From: Lentisphaeria bacterium
GTDB lineage: Bacteria > Verrucomicrobiota > Lentisphaeria > JABSQK01 > UBA12247
Assembly (NCBI GenBank): GCA_003477185.1
Contig: DMTJ01000519.1
Coordinates: 1-6,587 of the forward strand
Direction: 5' to 3'
DNA length: 6,587 nt
Below the pieces are notes generated by a model. It did no database searches. It had not been told where the DNA came from and saw only the letters and a list, made by a program, of their open reading frames with translations. Both the position numbers and the translations under genes were made by a program. This document shows positions 1 through 6,587 of this stretch, one piece after another. How positions within the stretch are numbered: the first letter of the stretch is position 1; each line of letters begins with the position of its first letter.

Positions 1-191
1 GCCTTGAGGCGTTCGCCGATTATCCGATTGTGCAGGTCTACAGCGCGGAGCAGATGCAGGAGTTTTTCGGCATCAAAGGCCTAAAAGTTGCTGGGTTCGC
101 AAAATCGGATCTGGCAACCTCGCTGTATCGGGAGCTAAAAGTGTTTCGGATCAATGCGCCGGAGCGCTCCGACACTCCGGAAGACGCGTAG
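1..191 (+). CDS. C-terminal end of an unrecognised protein (5' partial)
   Basis: The reading frame is open from base 3 to a TAG stop at 189-191, giving 62 residues of a protein whose start lies left of the window. I do not recognise the family. The visible part begins LEAFADYPIVQVYSAEQMQ, continues with a Gly/Lys/Phe-rich stretch (FFGIKGLKVAGF), then a helix-like segment (LATSLYRELKVFRI), and ends in a short charged tail, APERSDTPEDA. It has no membrane segment and looks like the end of a soluble cytoplasmic domain. Third codon positions are mostly G or C and the frame leads directly into the next + strand gene 16 bases later, which supports a real gene in the same transcript as the membrane protein and nhaA. 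Function cannot be inferred from this fragment. Confidence 0.6.
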   Translation, partial: LEAFADYPIVQVYSAEQMQEFFGIKGLKVAGFAKSDLATSLYRELKVFRINAPERSDTPEDA

Positions 192-193
192 CG

Positions 194-198
194 AGAGG
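194..198 (+). promoter_or_regulatory. Ribosome binding site favouring the TTG start at 208
   Basis: AGAGG lies 9 bases before an in-frame TTG at 208-210 and just after the upstream stop codon (189-191). The only in-frame ATG upstream, at 154, lies inside the preceding gene and has no purine-rich motif at a suitable distance; GGAG at about 130-134 is roughly 20 bases away. This favours TTG 208 as the start of the next gene. Confidence 0.45.
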
Positions 199-207
199 TA
201 CCAGCAC

Positions 208-615
208 TTGGGACCATCAAAACAGATTCCGCTCCCGCTTTGGCTATTGCTTAGCGTGTTTGTCACGCACTGCACTGGCAGTTGGCTGCTGCTGACTCTC
301 GTGAGTGATGCGGATACGCAGCCCGCACTGGCTGCAGCCTCGGAACTGACGCTGCTCCCGATCTCGCTCGTCTGGCCAAACGCTCTCGCCAGCACACTGT
401 GGTTCACCTTGGCCATCCCGCTGAACGCCCTCCATTGGACTGTACTGCTCCCCATCAGTTGGCTGTTGCTGGGGACGTATTTGCCACAACCGCAACAAAC
501 CGAGAGCAGCGAGGCGGAAGCCACGCAATCGCGGTGTAGATTTGGCTTGCGCGGCGTAAAAATTACATCGCGCCCCATCCTACAGCTCTTTCTAAATTCA
601 TTCGGACATTCATGA
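208..615 (+). CDS. Small hypothetical membrane protein, coupled to nhaA
   Basis: This 135-residue protein is of unknown function and I do not recognise a family. Counting from TTG 208, hydrophobic segments lie at about residues 9-32, 47-70 and 72-92, rich in Leu, Trp and Pro, so two or three membrane spans are likely. They are followed by a polar tail of about 40 residues (Gln/Glu/Ser-rich, then basic). The start is uncertain: an ATG at 154 would give 153 residues but overlaps the upstream gene by 38 bases and lacks a ribosome binding site, whereas TTG 208 has AGAGG 9 bases upstream. The TGA stop (613-615) overlaps the nhaA ATG (612-614) as ATGA, a typical translational-coupling arrangement. 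Codon third positions are strongly G/C. A reverse-strand frame covers the same bases but runs some 200 bases into nhaA, so the + strand reading is preferred. A role alongside NhaA in the inner membrane is only suggested by position. Confidence 0.62.
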   Translation: MGPSKQIPLPLWLLLSVFVTHCTGSWLLLTLVSDADTQPALAAASELTLLPISLVWPNALASTLWFTLAIPLNALHWTVLLPISWLLLGTYLPQPQQTESSEAEATQSRCRFGLRGVKITSRPILQLFLNSFGHS

Positions 616-1976
616 GCGAAGAGAATCATACCTTTTACGGGCGCGAGCCCCATCAGACCGACGGCCAAACGTTCATCGACGACATCGCCCGGTTCAGCCA
701 CCAAAGCGCCGCCGGCGGCATCCTGCTGATCATCGGTGCCATCGCAGCCCTCGTCTGGTCCAACTGCTGGCACCACAACTACCAGCATTTTTGGCATACC
801 GAGATCGGCCTGCACTTTGGGCATGGAGAGTTGACCAAGTCTCTACAGCACTGGATCAACGACGCGCTCATGGTCATCTTCTTTTTCGTCGTCGGCCTCG
901 AGATCAAACGTGAGGTGATCGCTGGCGAACTAGCCACCATGCGCAAGGCTGCCTTACCGATCGCAGCCGCAATCGGCGGCATGGTCGTACCCGCCGGTTT
1001 CTACGCGCTCGTAAATCTGGGCGGCGACGGCATGCGGGGCTGGGCCATCCCGATGGCTACGGACATCGCCTTTTCCCTCGGAATCCTGTCCCTCTTTGGG
1101 CGCCGCGTCCCCCTTGCGCTCAAGGTGTTTCTGGCTGCCCTGGCAATCGTAGACGACATCGGCGGGATTCTGGTCATTGCCTTTGCCTACACCGGCGACG
1201 TCAATTGGACCTATCTGGCGGTCGCAATGGGATGCTTCGCAATCATGATCGTGATGAATCTCCGCGGCGTTTGGTCCACTATTCCCTATCTCATCGTTGG
1301 AATCGGCGGGGTCTGGTTCTGCTTTCTGCAGTCGGGAATTCATGCCACGCTGGCGGGTATTCTCGCCGCCATGACCATCCCTGCCAAGGGAAATATTGAG
1401 CGAGCTCATTTCATCGAACGCAGCAAGGAACTACTCGAGCAATTCGGCAGCGGGGACAGCGAACTATCGCTACTCGAGGATGAGCGGTCCCGCGCACTGG
1501 CCACGAAGCTGGAAAAATACTCGAGGCGGATCAATCCACCGGTGACTCGCCTGGAGGCAGCCATGGCCGGCTGGGTAAACTGCGCGATTCTGCCGATCTT
1601 TGCTCTCGCGAACTGCGGCGTGGCGTTGACCGGCGACTCTGCTGGTGGGATCATGAGCCCGGTCAGCATGGGAATCATTCTCGGTCTGGTGCTAGGCAAA
1701 CCCGTCGGCATCCTGCTTGCCACCTATCTGGCGATCAAGACCGGCATTGCCGACAAGCCAGCCGGAGTCAGCTGGCAACAGCTAGCGGCCGTTTCCTGCC
1801 TGGCAGGAATTGGCTTCACCATGGCGCTATTTCTGACGGCGCTGGCTTTCGAGGAAGGCACCTTTTCCGAGCAGGGTAAGGTCGCGATCCTGATCGGCTC
1901 AGCCGTCGCCGGCATAATCGGCTGCCTGTTGTTGCGCCCGACGCTCCCTGCCAAGGTCCGGGAGCCACAGGGCTGA
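612..1976 (+). CDS. nhaA: Na+/H+ antiporter NhaA
   Basis: This is an inner-membrane secondary transporter that exports Na+ (or Li+) in exchange for protons, serving pH and sodium homeostasis. The 454 residues cover the whole family fold. The N-terminal segment FSHQSAAGGILL is followed by the family motif FFFVVGLEIKRE (90-101). The ion-binding residues are present: ATDIAFSLG with Asp151 (E. coli Asp133), LAIVDDIGG with Asp181/Asp182 (E. coli Asp163/Asp164, same spacing of 30) and GKPVGI with Lys363 (E. coli Lys300). SGIHATLAG at 241-249 and GIGFTMALF near the C-terminus are also typical. E. coli NhaA has 388 residues; the excess here is a longer N-terminus and a cytoplasmic loop of about 55 residues (about 259-315) between the predicted spans 8 and 9. 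The start at 612 overlaps the stop of the preceding membrane protein gene, so translation is probably coupled; the upstream sequence has only a weak ribosome binding site. Family assignment is secure. Confidence 0.97.
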   Translation: MSEENHTFYGREPHQTDGQTFIDDIARFSHQSAAGGILLIIGAIAALVWSNCWHHNYQHFWHTEIGLHFGHGELTKSLQHWINDALMVIFFFVVGLEIKREVIAGELATMRKAALPIAAAIGGMVVPAGFYALVNLGGDGMRGWAIPMATDIAFSLGILSLFGRRVPLALKVFLAALAIVDDIGGILVIAFAYTGDVNWTYLAVAMGCFAIMIVMNLRGVWSTIPYLIVGIGGVWFCFLQSGIHATLAGILAAMTIPAKGNIERAHFIERSKELLEQFGSGDSELSLLEDERSRALATKLEKYSRRINPPVTRLEAAMAGWVNCAILPIFALANCGVALTGDSAGGIMSPVSMGIILGLVLGKPVGILLATYLAIKTGIADKPAGVSWQQLAAVSCLAGIGFTMALFLTALAFEEGTFSEQGKVAILIGSAVAGIIGCLLLRPTLPAKVREPQG

Positions 1977-2021
1977 AGGCGCAGCCGCTCGCCAAAAGCC
2001 TCGCCCGCTAAAGCGGTGCTT

Positions 2022-2059
2022 CGACTGCCGTCTCAGCCGAGCTTGCGAGACGGCAGTCG
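2022..2059. repeat. Perfect 13-bp inverted repeat, possible two-way terminator
   Basis: CGACTGCCGTCTC (2022-2034) and GAGACGGCAGTCG (2047-2059) are exact reverse complements around a 12-base loop, forming a strong GC-rich stem. It sits 46 bases after the nhaA stop and about 130 bases beyond the stop of the convergent minus-strand operon, so it could stop transcription from both sides. Neither flank has a proper T-run (TAGGGGATCTTT on the + side; only a TTT on the - side), so it is not a textbook intrinsic terminator. A dispersed palindromic (REP-like) element is the main alternative. Confidence 0.6.
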
Positions 2060-2061
2060 TA

Positions 2062-2088
2062 GGGGATCTTTAGGGCGCAGATCTCCCC
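2062..2088. repeat. Second, imperfect hairpin next to the 13-bp stem
   Basis: GGGGA (2062-2066) pairs with TCCCC (2084-2088), and TCT (2067-2069) with AGA (2079-2081) after a two-base bulge, leaving a 9-base loop. It begins 3 bases after the main inverted repeat. Together with the CCCG-AAAA-CGGG hairpin at 2108-2119 it gives the region a multi-hairpin layout like a structured intergenic repeat. The individual stem is modest and could be chance in GC-rich DNA. Confidence 0.35.
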
Positions 2089-2190
2089 ACAAGTCCAGAT
2101 TCGCGCGCCCGAAAACGGGGCTACGACAGGGTTCTCGCGCATCAAAGCAGCAGACCGGGAGAAATAGCGCCCTGCACCGGCCCGCCCCCG

Positions 2191-2763
2191 CTACTTAGCG
2201 GCAGCCAGCCAAAAACGGTAATACACGAAGCCGTCGTGGGTCACAGATGCGGACTTCGCACAATCGACGATCTCCGTCACATCCGTGGCTGCCCCATCCC
2301 ACTTTGCACAGTAAAGAATCTTTCCCGCGGGAATCTGTGACTTGTCCCAGGACAAGGTGACGGGCTTGTCACCTGGTTTGGCAAAGAGCACCCATTGCGG
2401 CGTCTCGGGCTGAGGCCCGCGGATGTCCTTATACAGCTGCATCCGTCGGTCGGGAGAGACGAGGTAGGTGTAGCCAGTGCCGATCCCGGGAGGCGGTGCC
2501 ATTTCGTCGAACATTGCGGCTAGCCCAGCGCCACGCGGCCGACGATCAAAGCCATCCGTTCTGCCCTCGGCACATCCAATAAACAACTCGCGCAAATGCC
2601 CGTGCTTGACCTTAATCGCGATTTGAAAGTCAGCGTCCGCTTCTAGTGCCTTGGGGGCGACAGGATTCTCCAGCGCCGCTAAAGCAGATTTTCTGGCAGC
2701 TTCTGGCTCCTCTGCGAACATCGCAAAAGCCACGAGGATGGTCAGGCAGTACGTCAATTTCAT
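2191..2763 (-). CDS. Small secreted protein of unknown function
   Basis: The 190-residue product starts with a short signal peptide (MKLTYCLTILVAFAMFA; likely cleavage after Ala17, before EEPEAARK), so it should be exported across the inner membrane. I do not recognise a domain. The mature part has a short charged helix-like stretch (18-45), then alternating beta-type segments such as DFQIAIKVKHG (45-55) and KPVTLSWD (133-140), and ends with YYRFWLAAAK. Such a pattern would suit a small beta-sandwich, but this is a guess. The mature form has three cysteines (64, 152, 168), so one disulphide is possible. There is no lipobox: Cys6 lies inside the hydrophobic core with no cleavage motif. The ATG (2761-2763) overlaps the TGA of the upstream FGE-like gene as ATGA, and AAGGA lies 9 bases upstream. 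The close coupling suggests that the two proteins act together outside the cytoplasm. Confidence 0.85.
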   Translation of the reverse strand: MKLTYCLTILVAFAMFAEEPEAARKSALAALENPVAPKALEADADFQIAIKVKHGHLRELFIGCAEGRTDGFDRRPRGAGLAAMFDEMAPPPGIGTGYTYLVSPDRRMQLYKDIRGPQPETPQWVLFAKPGDKPVTLSWDKSQIPAGKILYCAKWDGAATDVTEIVDCAKSASVTHDGFVYYRFWLAAAK

Positions 2764-3908
2764 GGTTTACTTTCCTTCGGTGTTTTCTGTTCCAGCTGAT
2801 CGCGGGTCAGCAATCGGACCACGCGAAAACCAATAAAGTTGCCATGGGAGTCCGGCGGCAGCCGATAACGGGTGGCGGACCGGCAGTCCAGCTTGGTGAT
2901 ATACCAGTTTCCACCGCGTATCACGCGATGGAGCTCATGGGTTTCCTTGGACTCGTAGTCGGCGAAGTTATCAGCGCACCATTCCCAGACATTGCCGTGC
3001 ATGTTATAAAGGCCCCACGCGTTCGGCCGCAAGGTGCCCACGGGCATGGTCTCGGCAGCGTGCTCTTCGAGGTAATTGGCAAAGCGCCACAGCTCTTCGC
3101 TGCGGGCGTGAAATGTGGTCTTGGTCCCTGCACGACAGGCATACTCCCACTCACGCTCCAAGGGCAGGCGATAGGTCCCTTTTGGCTGCCCTTCGAGTTC
3201 GGACAAAGCATTGACGAAGGCATTGCAATTGCGCCAGGTGACCTCCTGTACGGGGCGCTTGGCGCCCTGCTGTTTGGGGTCGGACGGATCGGTGACTGCC
3301 TCGGCCATCACCTGCTTCCACTGCTCCTGGGTGACTTCATGGGCGCTTATATAGAAGTGGCGCGGAATGGGCACCACGTGCTCTGCCTCGTCTACGGCGC
3401 GTCCGGCCTCGTTCTCGGGAGAGCCCATGACGTACTGCCCCGCGGGAATCAGGCGGAAGCGCATGCCTACGGAGTTCACGATCTCGACCGGCAAGCTCGC
3501 CTCACGAGAGGCCTCGAGCTGCATCTTCTGGGCAAACTCGCTGCCGTCTTCAAGATATTCCACCACAGGCATCTGCCCGGTCGCCGATTGCTTGCAGCCG
3601 GGGATCTCGACCGGCTGTTCAACCAATGGGGCGGGAGTGCCAGGTGGAATGGTATCCGCCGAACGCGGCTCGGCGGTATCGTTGGTCAACATCATGCCGA
3701 TGAAAATGACGGCCGCCACGCCCCATAGCCCAAGCCGAAAATACTTGCTCAGCGAGGCCGGCGCACCGCCGCTGGCAGCCAAATGCGAGATCTTGCCGGG
3801 CCGCTCTTTACGGCGCCGACGGCCAATGCGCCGAGCCTGCGCTGCGCGTTCCGACTTGGAATGCGTCAGGCGCTTCTCGGGCTTGGACTTTTCCGGCAGC
3901 TCCGCCAT
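2760..3908 (-). CDS. Membrane-anchored FGE-like (SUMF1/EgtB/PvdO family) protein, catalytic cysteines absent
   Basis: The 382-residue product has three parts. Residues 1-58 are cytoplasmic and very basic (17 Lys/Arg). A single membrane span lies at about 59-75 (LGLWGVAAVIFIGMMLT), and by the positive-inside rule the rest is extracytoplasmic. After a Pro-rich linker, residues about 140-366 form a sulfatase-modifying-factor (FGE, DUF323-type) domain: FRLIPAGQYVMGSPENE (151-167), HEVTQEQW (190-197), RLPLEREWEYACRAGT (247-262), GLYNMHGNVWEWCAD (299-313), RVIRGGNW (328-335) and GFRVV (360-364). True FGEs oxidise a sulfatase cysteine to formylglycine with a copper-binding pair in a CxRYRC motif. 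Here the matching stretch is ATRYRL (345-350), so both cysteines are missing and that activity is unlikely. Other members of the fold act in ergothioneine or pyoverdine synthesis, or have unknown, possibly binding, roles. The gene starts 9 bases after the synthetase stop with only a weak ribosome binding site, and overlaps the downstream secreted-protein gene by ATGA. The substrate or partner is unknown. Confidence 0.93.
   Translation of the reverse strand: MAELPEKSKPEKRLTHSKSERAAQARRIGRRRRKERPGKISHLAASGGAPASLSKYFRLGLWGVAAVIFIGMMLTNDTAEPRSADTIPPGTPAPLVEQPVEIPGCKQSATGQMPVVEYLEDGSEFAQKMQLEASREASLPVEIVNSVGMRFRLIPAGQYVMGSPENEAGRAVDEAEHVVPIPRHFYISAHEVTQEQWKQVMAEAVTDPSDPKQQGAKRPVQEVTWRNCNAFVNALSELEGQPKGTYRLPLEREWEYACRAGTKTTFHARSEELWRFANYLEEHAAETMPVGTLRPNAWGLYNMHGNVWEWCADNFADYESKETHELHRVIRGGNWYITKLDCRSATRYRLPPDSHGNFIGFRVVRLLTRDQLEQKTPKESKP
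2773..2777 (-). promoter_or_regulatory. Ribosome binding site of the secreted-protein gene
   Basis: On the minus strand AAGGA lies 9 bases before the ATG at 2763, inside the last codons of the FGE-like gene. It supports this start and means the gene can recruit ribosomes itself as well as by coupling through the ATGA overlap. Confidence 0.6.
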
Positions 3909-3917
3909 GCGGGACCG

Positions 3918-6587
3918 CTAGCCCTGGATGACTGCGAAGTTCGCAACGCTTGCCACCAGGTCGATCACCTGCTGAACCAGCAGCCGCCGATTCCGGCGCA
4001 AGTCCGCGTCCTCGGCATTCACCATCACACCGCTATCTACATCAAAGATGGTGTCGACGGCAGTGCGGAGGGTTCCAACGTGGGAGAGCGCGGCTACGTA
4101 ATCCTGATTCCGCATGCTCGCAACGATGACTGGTTCGGCCGCGTTCAGCGCCGCGTACAACTCACGCTCGGCAGTTTGCTCCAGGAGTGCTTCCTGGATC
4201 TCGCCGGTCTCGCGCTCATTCTTAATGATGTTGTTGCAGCGCTTGAAGGTGGCAGCCACATCTGCGAAGTCCGCACGGGAGCGAAACGCGTCCATGGCTT
4301 CGAACCGGCGGACCAGATCGCTGAGATCGCCCCACGGCGTGCTTGCGTCCAACACGGCCTGGATGCTGTCCCGTGCGAATGGTCCAGGCATGTCTGGTCG
4401 ATCCATTTCGCCGAACAAGCGTCCCGCCCGCTGGCGGAAAAACTCCAGAATCGCGTCCACAAGTGGGGCTTGGTCGACGCCTGCCAAGGTCTCACCGTAG
4501 GCCACGAAGGCCTGCGCGACCAAGGCCCGAAGCCGAAACCGGAAGCCACGCTGCACGACCAGCATGATGGAGGTCAGGCAGGCACGACGCAGGGCGTACG
4601 GATCCGCCGAGCTAGTCGGTGCTTTGCCAATCGCGAAGATGCCCACCAGCGAGTCGATGCGGTCAGCAATCCCAACCAACGCGGCCTCATCCGAGGTCGG
4701 TAGATCACCATTCACACTCTTGGGGCTGTAATGATCCCGCAGGCCATCTGCCACTGTGTTCGACAGGCCTTCAATCTGGGCATAGTAGCGACCAATGTCT
4801 CCCTGCAGATCTGGGAACTCGCCAACCATGTCAGTACAGAGATCGCTTTTGCACAGCTGCGCGATTTGGAGTGCCTGTTCGCGCGTTGCGGAGTCCGCAC
4901 CAATCTCGTCGGCCATCCAGGCAGTGAGCGCACCGATGCGCCCAACCTTGGCAGAAATCGAGCCGAGGTCGGCCTGAAAAATGGATTTTTCGAGGCGCTC
5001 GACGCGAGCTGCGAGGGTGATTTTGGTGTCTTCCTGTAGAAAGAACCGAGCATCGGCGAAACGCGAGCCCAGGACTTTTTGGAAGCCGCTGCGAATCACG
5101 TCTTCGTCCTTGCAGCGCATGTTGGCCATGGCTACAAAAGCATTGGCTAGCTTGCCGTCACTGTCGCTCAGAGCGAAGTACTTCTGGTGAACCTTCATCT
5201 CAGAGACCAGGACCTTGTCCGGAATCTGGAGAAAATCCGCATCGAACCGGCCGAGGATCGGGACGGGCTGTTCCACCAAGTAGGTTACTTCATGCAAAAG
5301 ACCTTCGTCTTCGCGCCAAGTCAGGCCAGCAGCCTTCGCGGTGTCGTGGAGTAAGGTGCGGATGCGCTCACGGCGTTCTTCGTGATCGGCCAGCACATCG
5401 GCTCTGCGCAACGCTTCTAGATAGCCATCGGCATCGGTCGGCACTGCGACATCACCGGGATGCAGGAAGCGATGTCCACGCGAGACCAGGCCGGTCTGAA
5501 TGCCACCAAAGCTGAATGGCACGACGGCGCCACCCAAGCTGGCGAGCAGCCATTTCACAGGCCGCACAAACGCAGTCTCACCATCGCCCCAACGCATCAC
5601 GTTGTACCAATGCAGGTCACTGAGCAAGGCGGGCAACGCCTCAGAGAGCACTTCCAGAGCGGAACGGCCCTTTTGCTCACGGCGCGCAAACAAGTAGGCC
5701 TCGCCTTTAATCTCCTTGGTGGAAATATCATCGAGCTCGATCCCGGCCTTCTTGGCAAAGCCCATGGCGGCCTTGGTCCACTTTCCGTCGGCATCCTTGG
5801 CGATGCGCAGCGGTGGGCCTTTGATCTCTTCTGCAATGTCTGGCTGTTGCGTCAGCATCCCATCAAACGCCAGCGTGAAGCGCCGTGGTGTGGTAAATAA
5901 ACGCAGCTCACCAGGCTCTAGCTTGCTGTCCGCCAGATGCTTCTTGGCCAGGCGGGGAAGTTGCTCAAGCAGCGAGGAAAAAACGCGTGACGGCATCTCT
6001 TCGACACCGACTTCAAACAGCAGCGGTTCGCGCTCGCCCAGCGACACAGGCGCAGCCTTTACCTGGACAGGTTTTGCGGACTCCGCACCCGGAATGCGCT
6101 TCAGCAGTGGATGGCCCAGCGCTTCGCGATTCTTGAGAAAGGCTTCTGAGATCATCCGCGCTAGATTGCGGACGCGCAGGATGTAGCCCTGGCGTTCGCT
6201 GACGGAGATCGCGCCGCGGGCATCGAGCAGGTTGAACGCGTGGCTGGCCTTCAGGCAATAGTCGAGCGCGGGCAGCGGCAGGACGCGTTCGCAGAGGCGT
6301 TCGCACTCCTGCTCAAATTCGCTGAATGCCTGAAGTTGGGACTCGATGCGCACGACTTCGAAGTTATGCGCCGAGAACTGCACTTCGTTCTCGTGGAAAA
6401 TGTCGCCATAGGTGAACTGCTTATTGTACTGCAGGTCGAAGACGTTATCTACGCCCTGAATAAACATGCAGATGCGCTCGAGCCCGTAGGTAATCTCGCC
6501 CAGGACCGGGCGCAGCTCAAAGCCGCCAACCTGCTGAAAATAGGTAAATTGCGTCACTTCCATGCCGTCAGCCCAGACTTCCCAGCC
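3918..6587 (-). CDS. glyQS: Fused alpha-beta glycyl-tRNA synthetase (5' partial)
   Basis: This cytoplasmic class II enzyme charges tRNA-Gly with glycine using ATP. The frame is open to the right edge: the eight codons before the internal Met at 6563 read GWEVWADG, matching the conserved GWEVWLNGMEV of E. coli GlyQ, so the true start is outside the window and roughly 130-150 residues are missing. Numbered from that Met, residues 1-156 are the C-terminal half of the alpha (catalytic) subunit, with [11 protein letters not shown], the GEITYGLER motif-3 region (22-30) and [15 protein letters not shown] (111-125). Residues 157-178 are an Ala/Pro/Val-rich linker. Residues 179-881 match the beta subunit (E. 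coli GlyS has 689): [17 protein letters not shown] (223-228), SRGHRF (361-366), [14 protein letters not shown] (570-583), [10 protein letters not shown] (652-661) and a C-terminal anticodon-binding DALR-type domain (FKRCNNII at 773-780, [21 protein letters not shown]). The alpha-beta fusion is known from Chlamydiae and relatives. It is the first visible gene of the minus-strand operon; its promoter is not in the window. Confidence 0.97.
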   Translation of the reverse strand, partial: GWEVWADGMEVTQFTYFQQVGGFELRPVLGEITYGLERICMFIQGVDNVFDLQYNKQFTYGDIFHENEVQFSAHNFEVVRIESQLQAFSEFEQECERLCERVLPLPALDYCLKASHAFNLLDARGAISVSERQGYILRVRNLARMISEAFLKNREALGHPLLKRIPGAESAKPVQVKAAPVSLGEREPLLFEVGVEEMPSRVFSSLLEQLPRLAKKHLADSKLEPGELRLFTTPRRFTLAFDGMLTQQPDIAEEIKGPPLRIAKDADGKWTKAAMGFAKKAGIELDDISTKEIKGEAYLFARREQKGRSALEVLSEALPALLSDLHWYNVMRWGDGETAFVRPVKWLLASLGGAVVPFSFGGIQTGLVSRGHRFLHPGDVAVPTDADGYLEALRRADVLADHEERRERIRTLLHDTAKAAGLTWREDEGLLHEVTYLVEQPVPILGRFDADFLQIPDKVLVSEMKVHQKYFALSDSDGKLANAFVAMANMRCKDEDVIRSGFQKVLGSRFADARFFLQEDTKITLAARVERLEKSIFQADLGSISAKVGRIGALTAWMADEIGADSATREQALQIAQLCKSDLCTDMVGEFPDLQGDIGRYYAQIEGLSNTVADGLRDHYSPKSVNGDLPTSDEAALVGIADRIDSLVGIFAIGKAPTSSADPYALRRACLTSIMLVVQRGFRFRLRALVAQAFVAYGETLAGVDQAPLVDAILEFFRQRAGRLFGEMDRPDMPGPFARDSIQAVLDASTPWGDLSDLVRRFEAMDAFRSRADFADVAATFKRCNNIIKNERETGEIQEALLEQTAERELYAALNAAEPVIVASMRNQDYVAALSHVGTLRTAVDTIFDVDSGVMVNAEDADLRRNRRLLVQQVIDLVASVANFAVIQG

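Larger units (their letters stand above)
1977..2190. other. Convergent intergenic region with clustered hairpins
   Basis: The 214 bases between the stop of nhaA (+) and the stop of the secreted-protein gene (-) contain no convincing gene. A 60-codon + strand frame (2016-2198) crosses the palindromes, has no ribosome binding site and gives a low-complexity Arg/Ser-rich product. The region holds a perfect 13-bp inverted repeat (2022-2059) and smaller hairpins: CCGC/GCGG at 2005-2016, an imperfect GGGGA/TCCCC stem at 2062-2088 and CCCG/CGGG around an AAAA loop at 2108-2119. From about 2122 to 2190 I see nothing of note. Confidence 0.7.

Noticed and set aside
135..824. Minus-strand open frame (229 codons) opposite the small membrane protein and nhaA
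   Set aside because: It runs about 200 bases into nhaA, which is secure, and lacks any domain. The competing + strand frame fits neatly between its neighbours with an ATGA overlap.
954..1409. Minus-strand open frame (151 codons) inside nhaA
   Set aside because: It is entirely within conserved nhaA codons; the His/Asp-rich product is the typical reverse complement of membrane-protein coding sequence.
2022..2088. Confident call of a Rho-independent terminator
   Set aside because: The stem is strong, but neither side has the expected T-run, so it is listed as an inverted repeat with termination only as a possibility.
2016..2198. 60-codon + strand frame in the convergent intergenic region
   Set aside because: It crosses the inverted repeats, has no ribosome binding site, gives an Arg/Ser-rich low-complexity product and overlaps the end of the opposite gene.
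2646..3728. Long + strand open frame (360 codons) antisense to the FGE-like gene
   Set aside because: It lies almost wholly opposite a gene with clear family motifs. Long antisense frames are common in GC-rich DNA with strong third-position bias, and the product resembles no known protein.
3783..4703. Long + strand open frame (306 codons) antisense to the synthetase and FGE-like genes
   Set aside because: It is a shadow of the beta-subunit coding sequence and the basic N-terminus of the FGE-like protein; no ribosome binding site or recognisable domain.
6561..6563. Internal ATG as the start of the glycyl-tRNA synthetase
   Set aside because: The frame continues to the window edge with conserved alpha-subunit residues (GWEVWADG) before this Met, so it is an internal codon of a gene cut by the window.

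Overview
The window is GC-rich bacterial chromosome, densely coding, with no tRNA, rRNA, CRISPR array or transposase recognised. The best taxonomic clue is a glycyl-tRNA synthetase whose alpha and beta subunits are fused into one chain. That arrangement is known from Chlamydiae and relatives, so I infer a member of the PVC group, most likely Verrucomicrobiota. The inference rests on this gene and general codon style, not on a search.

Layout: two gene clusters converge on a short intergenic region. On the + strand, from the left edge, come the last 62 codons of an unrecognised protein (to 191), a small membrane protein of unknown function (208-615, TTG start preferred) and nhaA, a Na+/H+ antiporter (612-1976). 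The membrane protein and nhaA overlap by the four bases ATGA, so they are probably translationally coupled. On the - strand, read from the right edge, come the fused glycyl-tRNA synthetase (6587 down to 3918, 5' end outside the window), a membrane-anchored protein with a formylglycine-generating-enzyme (FGE)-type sulfatase-modifying domain (3908-2760) and a small secreted protein of unknown function (2763-2191). The last two again overlap by ATGA, and only 9 bases separate the synthetase stop from the FGE-like start. The three minus-strand genes therefore look like one operon: a translation enzyme followed by two cell-envelope proteins.

The convergent region (1977-2190) holds no convincing gene. 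It contains a perfect 13-bp inverted repeat and several smaller hairpins, so it may act as a two-way terminator and/or be a dispersed palindromic repeat.

Points deserving a second look: the FGE-like protein lacks both cysteines of the catalytic pair, so it is probably not a sulfatase activator. It is paired with an unknown secreted protein. The NhaA keeps its ion-transport residues but has a longer, altered cytoplasmic loop where the E. coli pH sensor lies. Apart from these, the window is ordinary housekeeping sequence, and I do not see clear evidence of a wholly new system.
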